Source of the DNA: Gammaproteobacteria bacterium
GTDB lineage: Bacteria > Pseudomonadota > Gammaproteobacteria > Ga0077536
DNA length: 64,000 bases
Assembly (NCBI GenBank): GCA_021773835.1
Contig: JAJFJQ010000052.1
Coordinates: 62,001 to 126,000, forward strand
Reading direction: 5' to 3'
Shown here: one piece after another, positions 45,550 through 59,461 of the stretch
How positions within the stretch are numbered: the first letter of the stretch is position 1
How the letters are laid out: each line of letters starts with the position of its first letter
Notes under the pieces: model-generated
The model's input: the letters and a program-made list of their open reading frames with translations, nothing else
Told to the model about the DNA's origin: nothing
Database searches by the model: none
Translations under genes and position numbers: made by a program

Positions 45550-48500
45550 TTACTCAAGCCACGACCGCGCGTTACGAAAGATCTTCATCCACGGCCCTTC
45601 ATCACCCGTCCATGAGGGGTCGAGCCACGAATATTGTGTACGGAGAAACGCACGTTCTGGATGGGGCATCATAATAGTCACACGTCCGTCGTCGCTGGTA
45701 AGACCGGTGACGCCACCAATTGATCCGTTTGGATTGTAAGGATAGTGCTCGGTGACGGCGCCATGATTATCGACGAACCGCAGACATACATTGGCTTCAT
45801 CGGCGATGCGAGTCCCGACGCGTCCCTCGCCATGAGCAACCACAATCGGCGCCCTAGTGCCGGCCATTTCGCGTAACAAGATCGACGGCGAATCTAGCAC
45901 TTCAGCCATCACTAATCGCGCTTCGAATTGCTCAGACAAATTGCGCATGAACGTTGGCCATTTGTGTGCACCGGGAATTAGCGAACTTAAGTGCGAGAGC
46001 ATCTGGCAGCCATTACAGACGCCGAGCGCAAACGTCGTCGGTCGGTGAAAAAATTCCGCGAAAATTTCATGGGCGAAACTGTTGAATAAGATTGATTTCG
46101 CCCAACCACCTCCAGCCCCAAGCACATCGCCGTAAGAAAAGCCGCCGCAGGCGACGATTCCGTTGAATTCTTTAAGGTGCCGGCGCTGTTCTATTAGATC
46201 GGACATATGCACGTCAATGGCGTCAAAGCCGGCGCGATCGAATGCCGCCGCCATCTCCACGTGGCCGTTGACGCCTTGTTCGCGTAAGACCGCGATGCGT
46301 GGCCGGGTCGTGATTACGGTCGCGGTGCGCATCGGTGGCGACGGCTCGAACGTTACGGCAACATGTAATCCGGGATCATCGAGATCAACAATTGCCGCCA
46401 ATTCTTGCTGCGCACAGTGAGGGTTATCTCGTGTTTGCTGCATTTGAAATGTATTAGCCGACCAGCTGCCCAGCAACGTGGCGAGATCGCATTCGAATAT
46501 CGGTCTGGCGCCTGTTTGCACGCGCACGCATCCATCCTCATTCGGATGGCCCAACAGGTGAACATGACCACCGAGCGACGGTGTCTCCTCTAGGTACCGT
46601 GTTACGGTTTCGAGATGGATGTTCGCGACCTGAATGGCAACGCCGAGTTCTTCTGAAAACAATGCGGCGATCGGGTCTTGACCAAGTGTAGTGATGTCGA
46701 TATCTATCCCTGAGCGTGCGGCAAACGCCATTTCGCATAGCATTGCGATGAGTCCACCGTCGGATCGGTCATGGTAGGCAAGTAGGTAGCCAGCCTCGCT
46801 CAGGACTTGGATAACTTCGAAAAATGCGGCCAGCGTTGATGGATCTTCCAAGTCGGGCGGTTCCGTACCGAGGTTGGCATAACACTGGGTCAAGATGGAG
46901 GCGCCGAGCCGCTGACGCCCGGCGGCGAGATCGATAAACAGCAAGGAACTATCGCCCTTGTCGAGTTGCAGTTCCGGCGTAAGCGTTTGCCGAATATCGA
47001 CGACAGGTGCAAAGGCGGAGACTATCAACGACAACGGTGAGCTAACTGCATAATCATCGCTGCCGTCGCGCCATTGTGACTTCATCGACATCGAGTCTTT
47101 GCCGACCGGGATCACTATTCCAAGTGCCGGGCAAAGTTCGAGCGCGACGGCGTGAACGGTCTCATACAAACGGGCGTCTTCGCCCGGGTGTCCGGCCGCC
47201 GCCATCCAGTTTGCCGATAACACCACATCGCTTATACGCATTATCCGCGTTGCGCAGATATTGGTGAGTGCCTCTCCTACCGCCATGCGTCCCGATGCCG
47301 GTGCATCAAGTAGCGCAAGCGGCGAGCGTTCACCAACAGCCATCGCTTCTCCGGTGTAGACGCCAAACCCACTTGCGGTCACCGCGCAATCGGCGACTGG
47401 AGTTTGCCACCGTCCGACCATTTGATCGCGCGACGATAAGCCGCCTACGTTACGGTCACCTATCGTTATAAGAAATCGCTTGTCGGCAACACTGGGAAAG
47501 CTCAATACCCGATGGATCGCATCCGACACCGCAATATTATCGGTCGCAAACGCCTTACTCGGACGAGTCTGTGTGCTGACGTCGCGGAACATCTTCGGTG
47601 GCTTGCCGAAGATCACATCCATTGGCAGATCGATAACATCACAGTCTAATAAGTTGTCATGCACGAGTAGGTGTTCGTCCGCTGTCGCTTCGCCGATCAC
47701 CGCCATCGGACAACGTTCACGCGCGCACACAAGCTCGAGTTGGTCGACTCGATCGGGATCTACGGCTAATACGTAACGCTCTTGCGCTTCATTACACCAG
47801 ATTGCTAACGGCGACATGCTGGGGTCTGCGTTCGGGATCGCACGAAGCTCTATGCGCCCGCCGCGACCGCTATCGTGCAGGATCTCGGGAACTGCATTGG
47901 CGAGCCCACCGGCTCCTACATCGTGGATTGAGAGCAATGGGTTCGTTGCGCCCGCGGCCCAGCAACTGTTGATAACCTCTTGGCAGCGGCGTTGCATTTC
48001 CGGGTTGTCGCGTTGCACTGAGGCGAAATCGAGTTCGCTGTCGCTGGTGCCGGCACTCATCGACGAAGCGGCGCCGCCACCGAGTCCAATGAGCATTGCG
48101 GGTCCGCCAAGGACGACTATTTTAGTGCCGGCGGGGATCTGGCGTTTTTCGACATGCTCGCCACGTATATTTCCGAGACCGCCCGCGAGCATGATCGGTT
48201 TGTCATAGCCGCGGACGTCACCAGCAACAGTGTGGTCTTCAAAACAACGAAAATATCCGCACAACGCCGGTCGTCCAAACTCATTATTGAAAGCAGCGGC
48301 GCCAATTGGCGCGTCGCGCATGATCTCGAACGCGCTGGCCAAATTCGGATTTTGCGGTCGTTGCTGCTCCCACACCTGTGCGAAATCGGGGATCCGTAAA
48401 TGCGATACGGAAAATCCTGTGAGGCCGGCTTTCGGAATTGCACCGCGTCCGGTAGCGCCTTCGTCCCGGATTTCACCACCTGACCCGGTTGCCGCGCCTG

Positions 48501-49404
48501 GATACGGTGCTATACCGGTCGGGTGATTATGGGTTTCAACCTTCATTAGCATGTGAACGTCTTCTTCGCGCTCGCTATAGCGAGAGGATTGCGGATCGGC
48601 GAAAAAGCGCGTCGCTAGGTACCCGGTCGTGACGGCAGAGTTATCGGTATAGGCCGACAGTACCTTGTTCGGAGCCCAGGTATGTGTGTGGCGTATCATC
48701 CCGAACAGACTATGAGCTTGAGCTTGTTTATCGATCTGCCATTCGGCATTGAAAATTTTATGACGGCAATGTTCCGAGTTCGCCTGAGCGAACATCATCA
48801 GCTCGATATCGGTCGGGTCGCGGTCAAGTTGGGTATAGCGTTCTACGAGGTACTGTATTTCATCTTCAGCTAAGGCCAGTCCAAGCTCGTTATTCGCTTT
48901 GTCGAGCGCGCTACTGCCACCCGCCTTCAATGCAATCGACCCAAGTGCTTGTGGTGCCCCATGACTGGCGAATGCCTGCGCCTGTCGATGGTCCGTTAAT
49001 AGCGTCTCAGTCATGCGGTCATGGATGAATGGCGCGATGATCCGCAGGTCGTCGGCGGCAACCTCGGCGAATTGCAATCGGGTTGCTCGCTCAAGATGTT
49101 GTAAATTACCCAGACCGCAGTTACGCGCAATATCGGTGGCCTTGCTTGACCATGGGGAGATGGTGCCAAGCCTCGGCGTTACCAGAATTGAAAGCCCCGG
49201 ATCGGATCGGTCGATAGTATTATCTCCGCCGACCAGGTCGCCGAGGCGTTCGAGTTCTGTCGCACTAGGGCTTCCATCAAACCATGCAAGGTAGACAAAT
49301 TGGGTCTCGATAGTCTCGATCCCGGGGAGCGCTGTGCGTAATTGGCTTAGTAGTCGATCGCGCCGAAACTGAGATAGCGCCTGTGCGCCATAGAAAACGT
49401 GCAT
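45550..49404 (-). CDS. purL: Phosphoribosylformylglycinamidine synthase, large single-chain form
   Basis: 1284 residues, the fused gammaproteobacterial/eukaryotic form. N-terminal PurS-like domain, two FGAM synthase halves ([49 protein letters not shown]) and a C-terminal class I glutaminase with [25 protein letters not shown] (nucleophile Cys) and PHPERAF. Fourth step of purine synthesis, in the cytoplasm. It lies 171 bases from the end of the purB operon, on the same strand. Confidence 0.98.
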   Translation of the reverse strand: MHVFYGAQALSQFRRDRLLSQLRTALPGIETIETQFVYLAWFDGSPSATELERLGDLVGGDNTIDRSDPGLSILVTPRLGTISPWSSKATDIARNCGLGNLQHLERATRLQFAEVAADDLRIIAPFIHDRMTETLLTDHRQAQAFASHGAPQALGSIALKAGGSSALDKANNELGLALAEDEIQYLVERYTQLDRDPTDIELMMFAQANSEHCRHKIFNAEWQIDKQAQAHSLFGMIRHTHTWAPNKVLSAYTDNSAVTTGYLATRFFADPQSSRYSEREEDVHMLMKVETHNHPTGIAPYPGAATGSGGEIRDEGATGRGAIPKAGLTGFSVSHLRIPDFAQVWEQQRPQNPNLASAFEIMRDAPIGAAAFNNEFGRPALCGYFRCFEDHTVAGDVRGYDKPIMLAGGLGNIRGEHVEKRQIPAGTKIVVLGGPAMLIGLGGGAASSMSAGTSDSELDFASVQRDNPEMQRRCQEVINSCWAAGATNPLLSIHDVGAGGLANAVPEILHDSGRGGRIELRAIPNADPSMSPLAIWCNEAQERYVLAVDPDRVDQLELVCARERCPMAVIGEATADEHLLVHDNLLDCDVIDLPMDVIFGKPPKMFRDVSTQTRPSKAFATDNIAVSDAIHRVLSFPSVADKRFLITIGDRNVGGLSSRDQMVGRWQTPVADCAVTASGFGVYTGEAMAVGERSPLALLDAPASGRMAVGEALTNICATRIMRISDVVLSANWMAAAGHPGEDARLYETVHAVALELCPALGIVIPVGKDSMSMKSQWRDGSDDYAVSSPLSLIVSAFAPVVDIRQTLTPELQLDKGDSSLLFIDLAAGRQRLGASILTQCYANLGTEPPDLEDPSTLAAFFEVIQVLSEAGYLLAYHDRSDGGLIAMLCEMAFAARSGIDIDITTLGQDPIAALFSEELGVAIQVANIHLETVTRYLEETPSLGGHVHLLGHPNEDGCVRVQTGARPIFECDLATLLGSWSANTFQMQQTRDNPHCAQQELAAIVDLDDPGLHVAVTFEPSPPMRTATVITTRPRIAVLREQGVNGHVEMAAAFDRAGFDAIDVHMSDLIEQRRHLKEFNGIVACGGFSYGDVLGAGGGWAKSILFNSFAHEIFAEFFHRPTTFALGVCNGCQMLSHLSSLIPGAHKWPTFMRNLSEQFEARLVMAEVLDSPSILLREMAGTRAPIVVAHGEGRVGTRIADEANVCLRFVDNHGAVTEHYPYNPNGSIGGVTGLTSDDGRVTIMMPHPERAFLRTQYSWLDPSWTGDEGPWMKIFRNARSWLE

Positions 49405-49575
49405 GTGCTTCGTACCCTTCCCGGAACGCCCGCTGCTATGCAGCCTGGCGGGTGAGGTTGTCGGAATGTATGGGGTGCAAGGGTCTCTCGAGCTTGACTA
49501 AAATAAGCGGTGCGACGATACCGCCGATGATACTGTAAAGCGACTCGACTCGCCTACGGTCAGTCATCCACTGCG

Positions 49576-50463
49576 CTAGGGTACTTCTTCCACCTTCACC
49601 CAAACGCCGTAAATGTCAGACCCTTGGCGTCGTGTCCGGGCAAGTAGCGCGCTGTCATTCCCACTCGCCGCTTCATTGGCGCCGCCCAGCGGTATCCATT
49701 CACCGAGTCGGCCGCTTACGGTGGTTGATGAGGAGCGCGTATCGATGACACCGCGATCTCTGGGGTCGGCGCGCTGGAGTTGCGGTGCAATGTCTAAGGT
49801 TACGGTTTGCCCGTGTGTTCTCGGGGTGACGTAGAACCCGGATGACACATCGCGATAGTCGATCCCGTCGTAAACTACCACGCCCCGACGATCGTATACC
49901 GCAGAGCTATAGGGGTAGGGGAGCGACTGTCCGGTTTGAATCAGTGCCGGACGTCCTTCAACCGTTGTGACAAAGTGCGACACACGTCGGTCGTCGCTTG
50001 ACTGCGTATTCAGCGCGCGGTACCGGATCGCATTACCGTTGCGATCGCGATAGCCAATACTGGCGCCGTCGTGGGAGCCTGGGTCGGGCAAGCGGCCGGA
50101 CACGTTACCGGATCGGAAGCGTCCCGACATAGCGTTTTCCTGTATGCGCGACTGTTGGGCGACGTCTTGCTTCACTGTGATCTTGAGTGTTTTCGGTGCC
50201 CGATCAAACGCCGCGAGGATGTTTTTTATCTCGGCAAGGTTTTCCGGAGTAGTCTTGATTATGAGCTGGTCATGCATACCGGTCGCGGTGCCACCGGGTG
50301 CCACCAGCGGTTGTACAAGCGGTAATATATCGCTTGCCATGGCATGGCGGAGTTTGATGATCTCAAGCGTAAGTCCATCGGCTTTTGCCGCGGACCAGCT
50401 AATCAGTGCGGCGGCTAAATATGCAACCGTCGAAAATTTGGATCGATTTCTGCGCGTTCCCAT
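49576..50463 (-). CDS. Exported protein with secretin N-type domain
   Basis: 295 residues. Signal peptide (10-28), then a NolW/secretin-N-like domain (about 31-100: a strand-helix-strand pattern ending in LAEIKNILAAFDRAPK, as in GspD and PilQ repeats). The rest resembles part of the secretin C domain (for example QTGQSLPYPY, YVTPRTHGQTVTLDIAPQ) but is far too short for a complete ring. Its ATG lies 49 bases inside the preceding gene, with GAAGAAAT before it. It may pair with a real secretin elsewhere. Confidence 0.78.
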   Translation of the reverse strand: MGTRRNRSKFSTVAYLAAALISWSAAKADGLTLEIIKLRHAMASDILPLVQPLVAPGGTATGMHDQLIIKTTPENLAEIKNILAAFDRAPKTLKITVKQDVAQQSRIQENAMSGRFRSGNVSGRLPDPGSHDGASIGYRDRNGNAIRYRALNTQSSDDRRVSHFVTTVEGRPALIQTGQSLPYPYSSAVYDRRGVVVYDGIDYRDVSSGFYVTPRTHGQTVTLDIAPQLQRADPRDRGVIDTRSSSTTVSGRLGEWIPLGGANEAASGNDSALLARTRRQGSDIYGVWVKVEEVP

Positions 50464-50909
50464 ATTTCTTCAAACCGCCCTGTGAGGTCTGCGGCGCGTC
50501 GCTTATCATTATGACTGGCGATTGCCTCATAACGATCGGCGAAGCGCCGGTGAATATATGCTGTGTTATCGGCGAGTAGCATCGCTTCATTAAAGTTTTT
50601 GTAGTCCCGCCCAGGTTTGCGTATCGCAATGAAGCTCGATAGGCGTGAGCACAGCTCTATCAATCGATGGCCACGTGACACCACCGGACCAATGTCGGTG
50701 ACCAGTAGCCTGATCCGGGCCAAGCGGTTATTCAACGCTATTTGCTTGACCGCTTCAACGAAAGGCGCTTGATCGTATAAGGCTGGGTCGAGATGGCGGC
50801 TCGCAATATCGAGCGTACGGTGGCAGCCTGTCACCATCTCGAGCGCGATTTCACGCAGTTCCTCGCTTGTTTCAATCGTAAATTCTTCAACTTCGGCGGC
50901 GTCTGACAT
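50415..50909 (-). CDS. DUF7931-like PLD-fold protein, stand-alone
   Basis: 164 residues from the ATG at 50909 (a GTG directly after the purB stop is the alternative). It resembles the C-terminal part that, from memory, is fused to GNAT acetyltransferases in pseudomonads (DUF7931): DIASRHLDPALYDQ early, IRLLVTDIGPVVSRGHRLIEL in the middle, and FADRYEAIASHN with RFEEIWERA near the end, similar to one half of a phospholipase-D fold. The HKD motif is not intact, so enzymatic activity is unlikely. Sandwiched between purB and the secretin-N gene. Confidence 0.72.
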   Translation of the reverse strand: MSDAAEVEEFTIETSEELREIALEMVTGCHRTLDIASRHLDPALYDQAPFVEAVKQIALNNRLARIRLLVTDIGPVVSRGHRLIELCSRLSSFIAIRKPGRDYKNFNEAMLLADNTAYIHRRFADRYEAIASHNDKRRAADLTGRFEEIWERAEIDPNFRRLHI

Positions 50910-50915
50910 GAACAC

Positions 50916-53335
<2,420 letters not shown>

Positions 53336-53488
53336 TTGCTAACGTGGTTCTGTGTGTCGTGCCTACAGTAAGAAACCTTTGTATTACGCGCAAGTCACCA
53401 AACGCCGACATCGCAATCGGTGCTTGGTATCGAATTGACCAAAACGGCGCTAAGCTGTCATACGTATCTCAGCTATATTGGATAGGCA

Positions 53489-54121
53489 TTGGAAAAGACC
53501 GTCGTTGCTCGCCGTTTTCGTGGTTTTCTACCGGTCGTGGTTGATGTCGAGACCGGTGGTTTCGATGCCAAGCGTGACGCCTTGCTTGAAATGGCGGCCG
53601 TGTTGCTAGCTTGGTCAGCGGAACGTGGTTGGCATCGGGGCGAGACCATCGCCCACCACATCGAACCTTTCGCCGGCGCAAATCTCGAGGAGGCATCGCT
53701 GCAGTTTAATAAAATTGATCCGTATCACCCGTTTCGCATGGCGGTACCGGAAGAAAAAGCGGTGAACGATGTCTTCAAGGTTGTGCGCGAGGCCGTTGCC
53801 GCACACGGATGTACCCGAGCTATTCTGGTCGGCCATAATCCCGCTTTCGACCTTGCGTTTGTCAAAGCCGCCGCCCAACGGCTAAAAATAAAGAAAAACC
53901 CGTTCCATCAATTCAGTACTTTTGACACCGCAGCGATCGCCGGCGTGGCACTGGGGCAGACGGTGCTGTCGCGCGCAATCGAGGCCGCCGGGATCGAATG
54001 GGACCCGGACGAAGCGCATTCCGCCGTGTACGATGCTGAGAAGACCGCCGATCTTTTCTGTTCGATTGTAAATCGCTGGGACGAATATAACCGGCAGTCA
54101 CAAGATAAAGGCGGCGGCTAG
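53489..54121 (+). CDS. rnt: Ribonuclease T
   Basis: 210 residues from a TTG with GGATAGG upstream. DEDDh exonuclease motifs: VVDVETGGF (D19, E21), GHNPAFDLAF and HSAVYDAEKT (His, Asp). The basic FNKIDPYHPFRMA patch is typical of RNase T. It trims the 3' ends of tRNA and other stable RNAs. Its stop overlaps that of convergent mtaD in CTAG (54118-54121). Confidence 0.95.
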   Translation: MEKTVVARRFRGFLPVVVDVETGGFDAKRDALLEMAAVLLAWSAERGWHRGETIAHHIEPFAGANLEEASLQFNKIDPYHPFRMAVPEEKAVNDVFKVVREAVAAHGCTRAILVGHNPAFDLAFVKAAAQRLKIKKNPFHQFSTFDTAAIAGVALGQTVLSRAIEAAGIEWDPDEAHSAVYDAEKTADLFCSIVNRWDEYNRQSQDKGGG

Positions 54122-55431
54122 TTTTTTATTCGATCGCGCCAGTGATCGGTGGTCTGCTTCAACGATGCAATATCGACGTTCGTAAGCTTTCGCTCGGCAA
54201 CGACCCGCCGCCCGGCAACCCAGACATTAGAAATTTGATCGCGGTGTCCGGAATATACGAGTTGTGAAATTGGGTCATAGAGCGGCGCGGCGCCAATCCC
54301 ACCCAAATCAACCGCAACAATGTCAGCAAGTTTCCCAGCCTCTAATGAGCCGAGATCCGCCTCCATGCCCAGCGCTTTGGCGCCGCAATAAGTAGCCATG
54401 CGTAGCACCTGAGATGCCGGGGCCGCAGCCGGATCATTGGCGACACCTTTTGCAAGGAGTGCGGCGGTACGCATTTCGCTCAGCATATCGAGGTCGTTAT
54501 TACTCGCCGCGCCGTCCGTTCCCAACGCTACATTGACTCCTGCTTCGAGTAATTGTGCTACGGGACAAAATCCGCTGGCCAACTTCAGATTGGATTCAGG
54601 GCAATGCACGACACTCACGCCGGCCCGTGCGAGCTCTGCGATTTCGTCGTTGTTGAGCGCGGTCATGTGGACCGCGATGAGCCGGTGCGACAATAGTCCG
54701 AGTTCCGCTAAGCGCGCCAGTGGGCGGCGGCCGTCTTCGGCGTTTGCTTGATCCACTTCGCGTTGAGTTTCGTGCACATGCATCTGGATTGGAACGTCTA
54801 GCTCTTCGGCCAAGGTCGCGATGCGACGCAAGGTGTCATCGTCTACGGTATACGGCGCATGTGGCGCAAAGGCCGTGTGAATGATCGGGTGGGTTCGATA
54901 GCGATCATGCACGCGCTGACCATTATGTAGGTACTCATCGACGTTAGCGGCCCATGCGCTGGGAAAGCCGATGACAATCATCCCAACCACAGCGCGTATA
55001 CCTGCTTCGATGGCGGCGGCGGCGGCCTCGTCCGGGAAGAAATACATATCATTAAAGCAAGTGGTGCCAGAACGCAGCATCTCAGACGCTGCGAGTAGGC
55101 TCCCATCATGCACGAAATTGCGGTCCACACAACGAGCCTCGGCCGGCCAGATATGGTCCCGAAGCCACGGTTCTAATGGGATATCGTCCGCGAGCCCACG
55201 GAATAGGGTCATCGCGGCATGGGCGTGACAATTGATTAATCCCGGAATGAGCGCATGGTCTTTAAGCGCGATCTCATGGTCGGTAGTGAAATTTTGCGAT
55301 ACCCGTGCGCTTGGCAGCACATCGACAATGCGGTCCCCGAGAATGGCAACGCAATGATCGGACAGGGTCACACCACTCGGTTCGATTGGAATGACCCAAT
55401 CGGCATGCAGAATTTGGTCAACGTGTTGCAA
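54118..55431 (-). CDS. mtaD: 5'-methylthioadenosine / S-adenosylhomocysteine deaminase
   Basis: 437 residues of the TRZ/ATZ amidohydrolase group. Metal-binding HCHAAMTLFRG, MHVHETQREVDQA, HMTALNNDEIAEL and GTDGAASNNDLDM. In Pseudomonas the related enzyme converts methylthioadenosine to methylthioinosine, feeding the methylthioribose-1-phosphate route. It is divergent from mtnA over a 235-base spacer, which fits that pathway. The precise substrate could be one of several adenosine derivatives. Confidence 0.9.
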   Translation of the reverse strand: MQHVDQILHADWVIPIEPSGVTLSDHCVAILGDRIVDVLPSARVSQNFTTDHEIALKDHALIPGLINCHAHAAMTLFRGLADDIPLEPWLRDHIWPAEARCVDRNFVHDGSLLAASEMLRSGTTCFNDMYFFPDEAAAAAIEAGIRAVVGMIVIGFPSAWAANVDEYLHNGQRVHDRYRTHPIIHTAFAPHAPYTVDDDTLRRIATLAEELDVPIQMHVHETQREVDQANAEDGRRPLARLAELGLLSHRLIAVHMTALNNDEIAELARAGVSVVHCPESNLKLASGFCPVAQLLEAGVNVALGTDGAASNNDLDMLSEMRTAALLAKGVANDPAAAPASQVLRMATYCGAKALGMEADLGSLEAGKLADIVAVDLGGIGAAPLYDPISQLVYSGHRDQISNVWVAGRRVVAERKLTNVDIASLKQTTDHWRDRIKN

Positions 55432-55666
55432 CTTCGATCCTCACCGGCAGCACAATGCGGCCCTACCTTACCAGAGTGTCGAAAACCTGTGTCGGCTATC
55501 GCGGTGAAAGATCCTTGGTAAATCTGGACTGCTATTAATCTCGACTGTCGGGGGATGATGGGCGGCTACGTATTGAATGTTCCCATCTCGCGAGGATGTT
55601 GGCCCAGGCGCATTCGAAATTGATGGCTTGCGGTAACATAGCGAGTTTTCCCGCAGACACAACGGT

Positions 55667-56710
55667 ATGACTGACTACGCTTCAAGTGTTCGAACGCTTT
55701 ATTGGGAAGATGGCGGTTTGATGTTGCTTGATCAACGTCAACTTCCCCACCAGGTCGAATACGTTAGATGCGTTGCGGTTGAGCAGGTTGTGGCGGCAAT
55801 CGAGACAATGGTCGTGCGCGGGGCGCCGGCGATTGGAATCGCGGCAGCGTACGGCATTGTGTTGGCTGTCGGTAGCGCTTTCGAAAAACACGGCAGCCGA
55901 TGGCCGCAGCACGTAGACCCACAAATCGATGCATTGGAGAAATCGCGTCCAACGGCGGTCAATTTAAGGTGGGCGATCGATGCGATGCGAAAGCACTTCC
56001 CGGCGCCCGCTGGCGATCCGCGTCCGACTCTGCTGGACGTTGCCGAACGTCTACACCGAGAGGACGTCGCTGCCAACCGGGCGATTGGAGAACATGGTGC
56101 TATCTACCTCGAAGCAAATGCCCAGGTGCTAACGCATTGTAATGCCGGCGCGCTGGCAACGGCAGGTTATGGTACTGCCTTAGGGGTCGTTCGTAGTGCG
56201 TGGCGTTTAGGAAATATCCAGCGCGTTTATGCAACGGAGACGCGCCCGTGGTTGCAAGGTGCACGACTAACTACTTGGGAGCTGCAGCAAGATGGCATCC
56301 CAGTAACCTTGATTGCTGATAGCGCAGCTGCGCAATTGATGCACGGGGGTGGTATTAATTGCGTGATCACTGGTGCGGATCGGATCGCCGCGAATGGTGA
56401 CGTCGCAAACAAGATCGGTACTTACACACTGGCACTTTGCGCACGTGCGCATGGGGTACGGTTCATGGTCGCAGCACCGTTATCGACCATCGACCAAACG
56501 GCGCCAAATGGCGCGGCGATTCCGATCGAGCAGCGACCCGCAGAAGAATTACTGAGCTACCAAGGACACAAGACCGCGCCACTCGGCGTGCCCGCCTATA
56601 ACCCGGTTTTTGATGTTACACCGGCCGCTTTAATTGACACTTTGGTGACCGAGGTGGGGGCCTTAGACGGGCCCGACTTCGCCTCGATAGCGGGGCTTTT
56701 TAAGACCTAA
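55667..56710 (+). CDS. mtnA: Methylthioribose-1-phosphate isomerase
   Basis: 347 residues. RGAPAIGIAAAYG, LTHCNAGALATAGYGTALG (catalytic Cys), ATETRPWLQGARLT and ITGADRIAANGDVANKIGT (catalytic Asp) are characteristic. It converts methylthioribose-1-phosphate to methylthioribulose-1-phosphate in methionine salvage. Divergent from mtaD; gyrA follows 105 bases later. The other salvage genes are not in the window. Confidence 0.95.
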   Translation: MTDYASSVRTLYWEDGGLMLLDQRQLPHQVEYVRCVAVEQVVAAIETMVVRGAPAIGIAAAYGIVLAVGSAFEKHGSRWPQHVDPQIDALEKSRPTAVNLRWAIDAMRKHFPAPAGDPRPTLLDVAERLHREDVAANRAIGEHGAIYLEANAQVLTHCNAGALATAGYGTALGVVRSAWRLGNIQRVYATETRPWLQGARLTTWELQQDGIPVTLIADSAAAQLMHGGGINCVITGADRIAANGDVANKIGTYTLALCARAHGVRFMVAAPLSTIDQTAPNGAAIPIEQRPAEELLSYQGHKTAPLGVPAYNPVFDVTPAALIDTLVTEVGALDGPDFASIAGLFKT

Positions 56711-56748
56711 AATTGGCCCTATTTTGGCGTGCGTTCCGGGCGTAATGA

Positions 56749-56757
56749 TGGTATAAT
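56749..56757 (+). promoter_or_regulatory. Extended -10 promoter of gyrA
   Basis: TGGTATAAT matches the extended -10 consensus TGnTATAAT exactly; no good -35 is visible. The start point would be near 56764, about 50 bases before the gyrA ATG. Confidence 0.6.
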
Positions 56758-56815
56758 TTCGCTGTTTGAATCGCCACTAAAATCCCTTTTAATTTAGATA
56801 CTTACAGACCTCGAA

Positions 56816-59383
56816 ATGGCAGATTTCGCACGCCAACTCATACCCGTCAATATCGAAGACGAGATGCGCCAATCGTATATGGATTATGCGATGAGCGTGA
56901 TCGTCGGTCGCGCCCTTCCAGACGTCCGCGACGGCCTTAAACCGGTGCACCGGCGGGCGCTGTTTACGATGAGCGAAAACAGCAACGACTGGAACAAACC
57001 GTACCGGAAATCGGCACGTATTGTCGGTGACGTAATGGGTAAGTATCACCCGCATGGCGACTCCGCCATTTACGACACCATTGTGAGAATGGCGCAACCG
57101 TTTTCGCTGCGCTATATGCTTGTCGACGGGCAGGGTAATTTTGGCTCGGTGGACGGTGATGCGCCCGCCGCAATGCGTTACACCGAAGTCAGAATGGCAC
57201 GCATCGCGCACGAATTAATTGCCGATTTAGATAAGGACACGGTCGACTTCCAACCCAACTATGATGGCTCCCTGAATGAGCCAGTCGTTTTCCCGACCCG
57301 CATTCCCAACCTGTTGGTTAACGGATCGAGTGGAATTGCCGTTGGCATGGCGACCAACATTCCGCCCCACAATCTGACCGAAGTGGTCAATGCTTGTATA
57401 GCGATCATTGATAATCCGGCGATTGAGATGACCGAATTATTCGAGTTGATCCCCGGACCGGATTTTCCTACTGCTGGGATCATTAACGGTTCGGCTGGGA
57501 TCCGCGAGGCCTACCGCACCGGACGTGGCCGGATCTATGTGCGCGCCCGTGCAGAAATCCAGGGCGAAGAAGGCGAGATGCAGCGCATCATCGTGCATGA
57601 ACTGCCGTATCAAGTGAACAAGGCGCGGTTGCTCGAGAAGATCGCCGAACTGGTTAAAGAGAAAAAGATTGAAGGTATTCGCAGCGATGGATTGCGCGAC
57701 GAATCCGACAAAGAAGGCATGCGGGTCGTCATTGAGCTCAAACGCGGTGAAAACGCCGACGTGCTGTTGAATAATCTTTATCGGCAGACGCAGATGCAAA
57801 CGGTGTTTGGTATTAACACGGTTGCGCTGGTTGATGGCCAACCGAAGACGCTTGATCTCAAGACAATACTTGAGTGTTTTGTCAGACATCGCCGTGAAGT
57901 TGTCACTCGGCGAACCTTGTTTGAGCTACGCAAAGCACGCGAGCGCGCACACGTGTTGGAGGGACTTGCAGTAGCCTTGGCCAATATCGATCCGATCATC
58001 GCCTTGATCAAGGCATCTCCAACCCCAGCCGAAGCGCGCACGAGCTTGCTCGCGCAAGACTGGGCGCCAGGGATCGTCTTGGAGATGTTGGAACGAACAG
58101 GGGCAGAAGTATCGCGTCCTGACGACTTGCCGGAATCCTGCGGTCTACATAATGGCAGGTACCGGCTATCCGAGCGCCAAGCAAAAGAAATACTCGAAAT
58201 GCGCTTGCAGCGTTTGACGGCGCTCGAGCACGACAAAATTATTGACGAATATAAGGCCATACTGGAGCAGATAGACGACCTACTTGATATCCTCGCGCGC
58301 CCGGAACGGTTGATGCAGGTGATCCGAGACGAGCTAATCGAGATACGCGAACAATACGGCGATGAACGTCGTACTGAGATCGTGGAATCGCAAGAACATC
58401 TCTCTTTGGAAGACTTGATCAGCGAAGAGGATGTGGTCGTAACTTTCTCCCACACGGGATATGCAAAATCGCAGCCGATCGATGTCTATCGCTCGCAGCG
58501 GCGTGGCGGCAAGGGCAAAACCGCGACTACAACGAAGGAAGAAGACTTCGTCGATAAGTTATTTATTGCGAGTACCCATGACACCATTTTGTGTTTTTCG
58601 ACGCTGGGCAAGTTGTATTGGCTGAAGGTTTACGAACTCCCGCAAGCGAGCCGCACGGCACGTGGCCGACCGCTGGTCAACCTGCTGCCGCTTGGCGAAG
58701 GCGAACGTATAACGGCCGTATTACCGATTAAGGAATTTGATGCCGAACTCTATGTATTGATGGCGACCCGCCGAGGAACCGTTAAGAAAACGTCGCTCGA
58801 CCAGTTCTCGCGTCCGCGCGCGAACGGCATTATCGCCGTCGACCTCGATTCCAACGACAGTCTTGTGGGGGTCTCATTGACGGACGGCGGTAGCGATATC
58901 ATGTTGGTCAGTTCGAGCGGTAAGGCGATACGGTTTTCGGAAACGGCGGTGCGGCCGATGGGACGCACCGCGCGCGGTGTTCGCGGCATTCGACTAAGTG
59001 ACGAGCATGAAGTTATTTCCCTGATTCCGGTTGACCCGACGCAAGCGATCCTGTTCGCAACACAAAATGGTTATGGCAAGAGAACCGCGGTGGATGAATT
59101 TCCGACGAAGGGGCGTGGTGGTCAGGGCGTCATTGCGATACAAGCTAGCGCACGCAACGGTCCCGTCATTGGTGCGGTATCCGTGCTTGAGGACGAGGAG
59201 ATCATGCTGATAAGCGATGGCGGTACGCTGGTACGAACCCCTGTCAGTGGTGTTTCAATACTTGGCCGTAATACCCAAGGTGTGCGGTTAATCAACATCG
59301 CGGCGGACGAAAAATTGGTCGGCGTGGAACCCGTTGCCGAATATCAAGCAGATGATGCCGCCGACGACGAGCACGAGACATGA
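56816..59383 (+). CDS. gyrA: DNA gyrase subunit A
   Basis: 855 residues. Winged-helix catalytic region with active Tyr 122 (AMRYTEVRM), quinolone-determining positions Ser83 and Asp87 ([10 protein letters not shown]) in the usual sensitive state. C-terminal beta-pinwheel with the GyrA box SQRRGGKGK. With GyrB it introduces negative supercoils. The acidic tail ends [10 protein letters not shown]. It heads the pheA-tyrA-aroA-cmk-rpsA cluster, with serC missing behind it. Confidence 0.98.
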   Translation: MADFARQLIPVNIEDEMRQSYMDYAMSVIVGRALPDVRDGLKPVHRRALFTMSENSNDWNKPYRKSARIVGDVMGKYHPHGDSAIYDTIVRMAQPFSLRYMLVDGQGNFGSVDGDAPAAMRYTEVRMARIAHELIADLDKDTVDFQPNYDGSLNEPVVFPTRIPNLLVNGSSGIAVGMATNIPPHNLTEVVNACIAIIDNPAIEMTELFELIPGPDFPTAGIINGSAGIREAYRTGRGRIYVRARAEIQGEEGEMQRIIVHELPYQVNKARLLEKIAELVKEKKIEGIRSDGLRDESDKEGMRVVIELKRGENADVLLNNLYRQTQMQTVFGINTVALVDGQPKTLDLKTILECFVRHRREVVTRRTLFELRKARERAHVLEGLAVALANIDPIIALIKASPTPAEARTSLLAQDWAPGIVLEMLERTGAEVSRPDDLPESCGLHNGRYRLSERQAKEILEMRLQRLTALEHDKIIDEYKAILEQIDDLLDILARPERLMQVIRDELIEIREQYGDERRTEIVESQEHLSLEDLISEEDVVVTFSHTGYAKSQPIDVYRSQRRGGKGKTATTTKEEDFVDKLFIASTHDTILCFSTLGKLYWLKVYELPQASRTARGRPLVNLLPLGEGERITAVLPIKEFDAELYVLMATRRGTVKKTSLDQFSRPRANGIIAVDLDSNDSLVGVSLTDGGSDIMLVSSSGKAIRFSETAVRPMGRTARGVRGIRLSDEHEVISLIPVDPTQAILFATQNGYGKRTAVDEFPTKGRGGQGVIAIQASARNGPVIGAVSVLEDEEIMLISDGGTLVRTPVSGVSILGRNTQGVRLINIAADEKLVGVEPVAEYQADDAADDEHET

Positions 59384-59461
59384 GTGTTCGAGCCCTGGAC
59401 TGAGCGCTGTATCGCACGGCGGTGGTAGCATGTAGTCCCCGGTAGAGGATCGCTAATTAGC

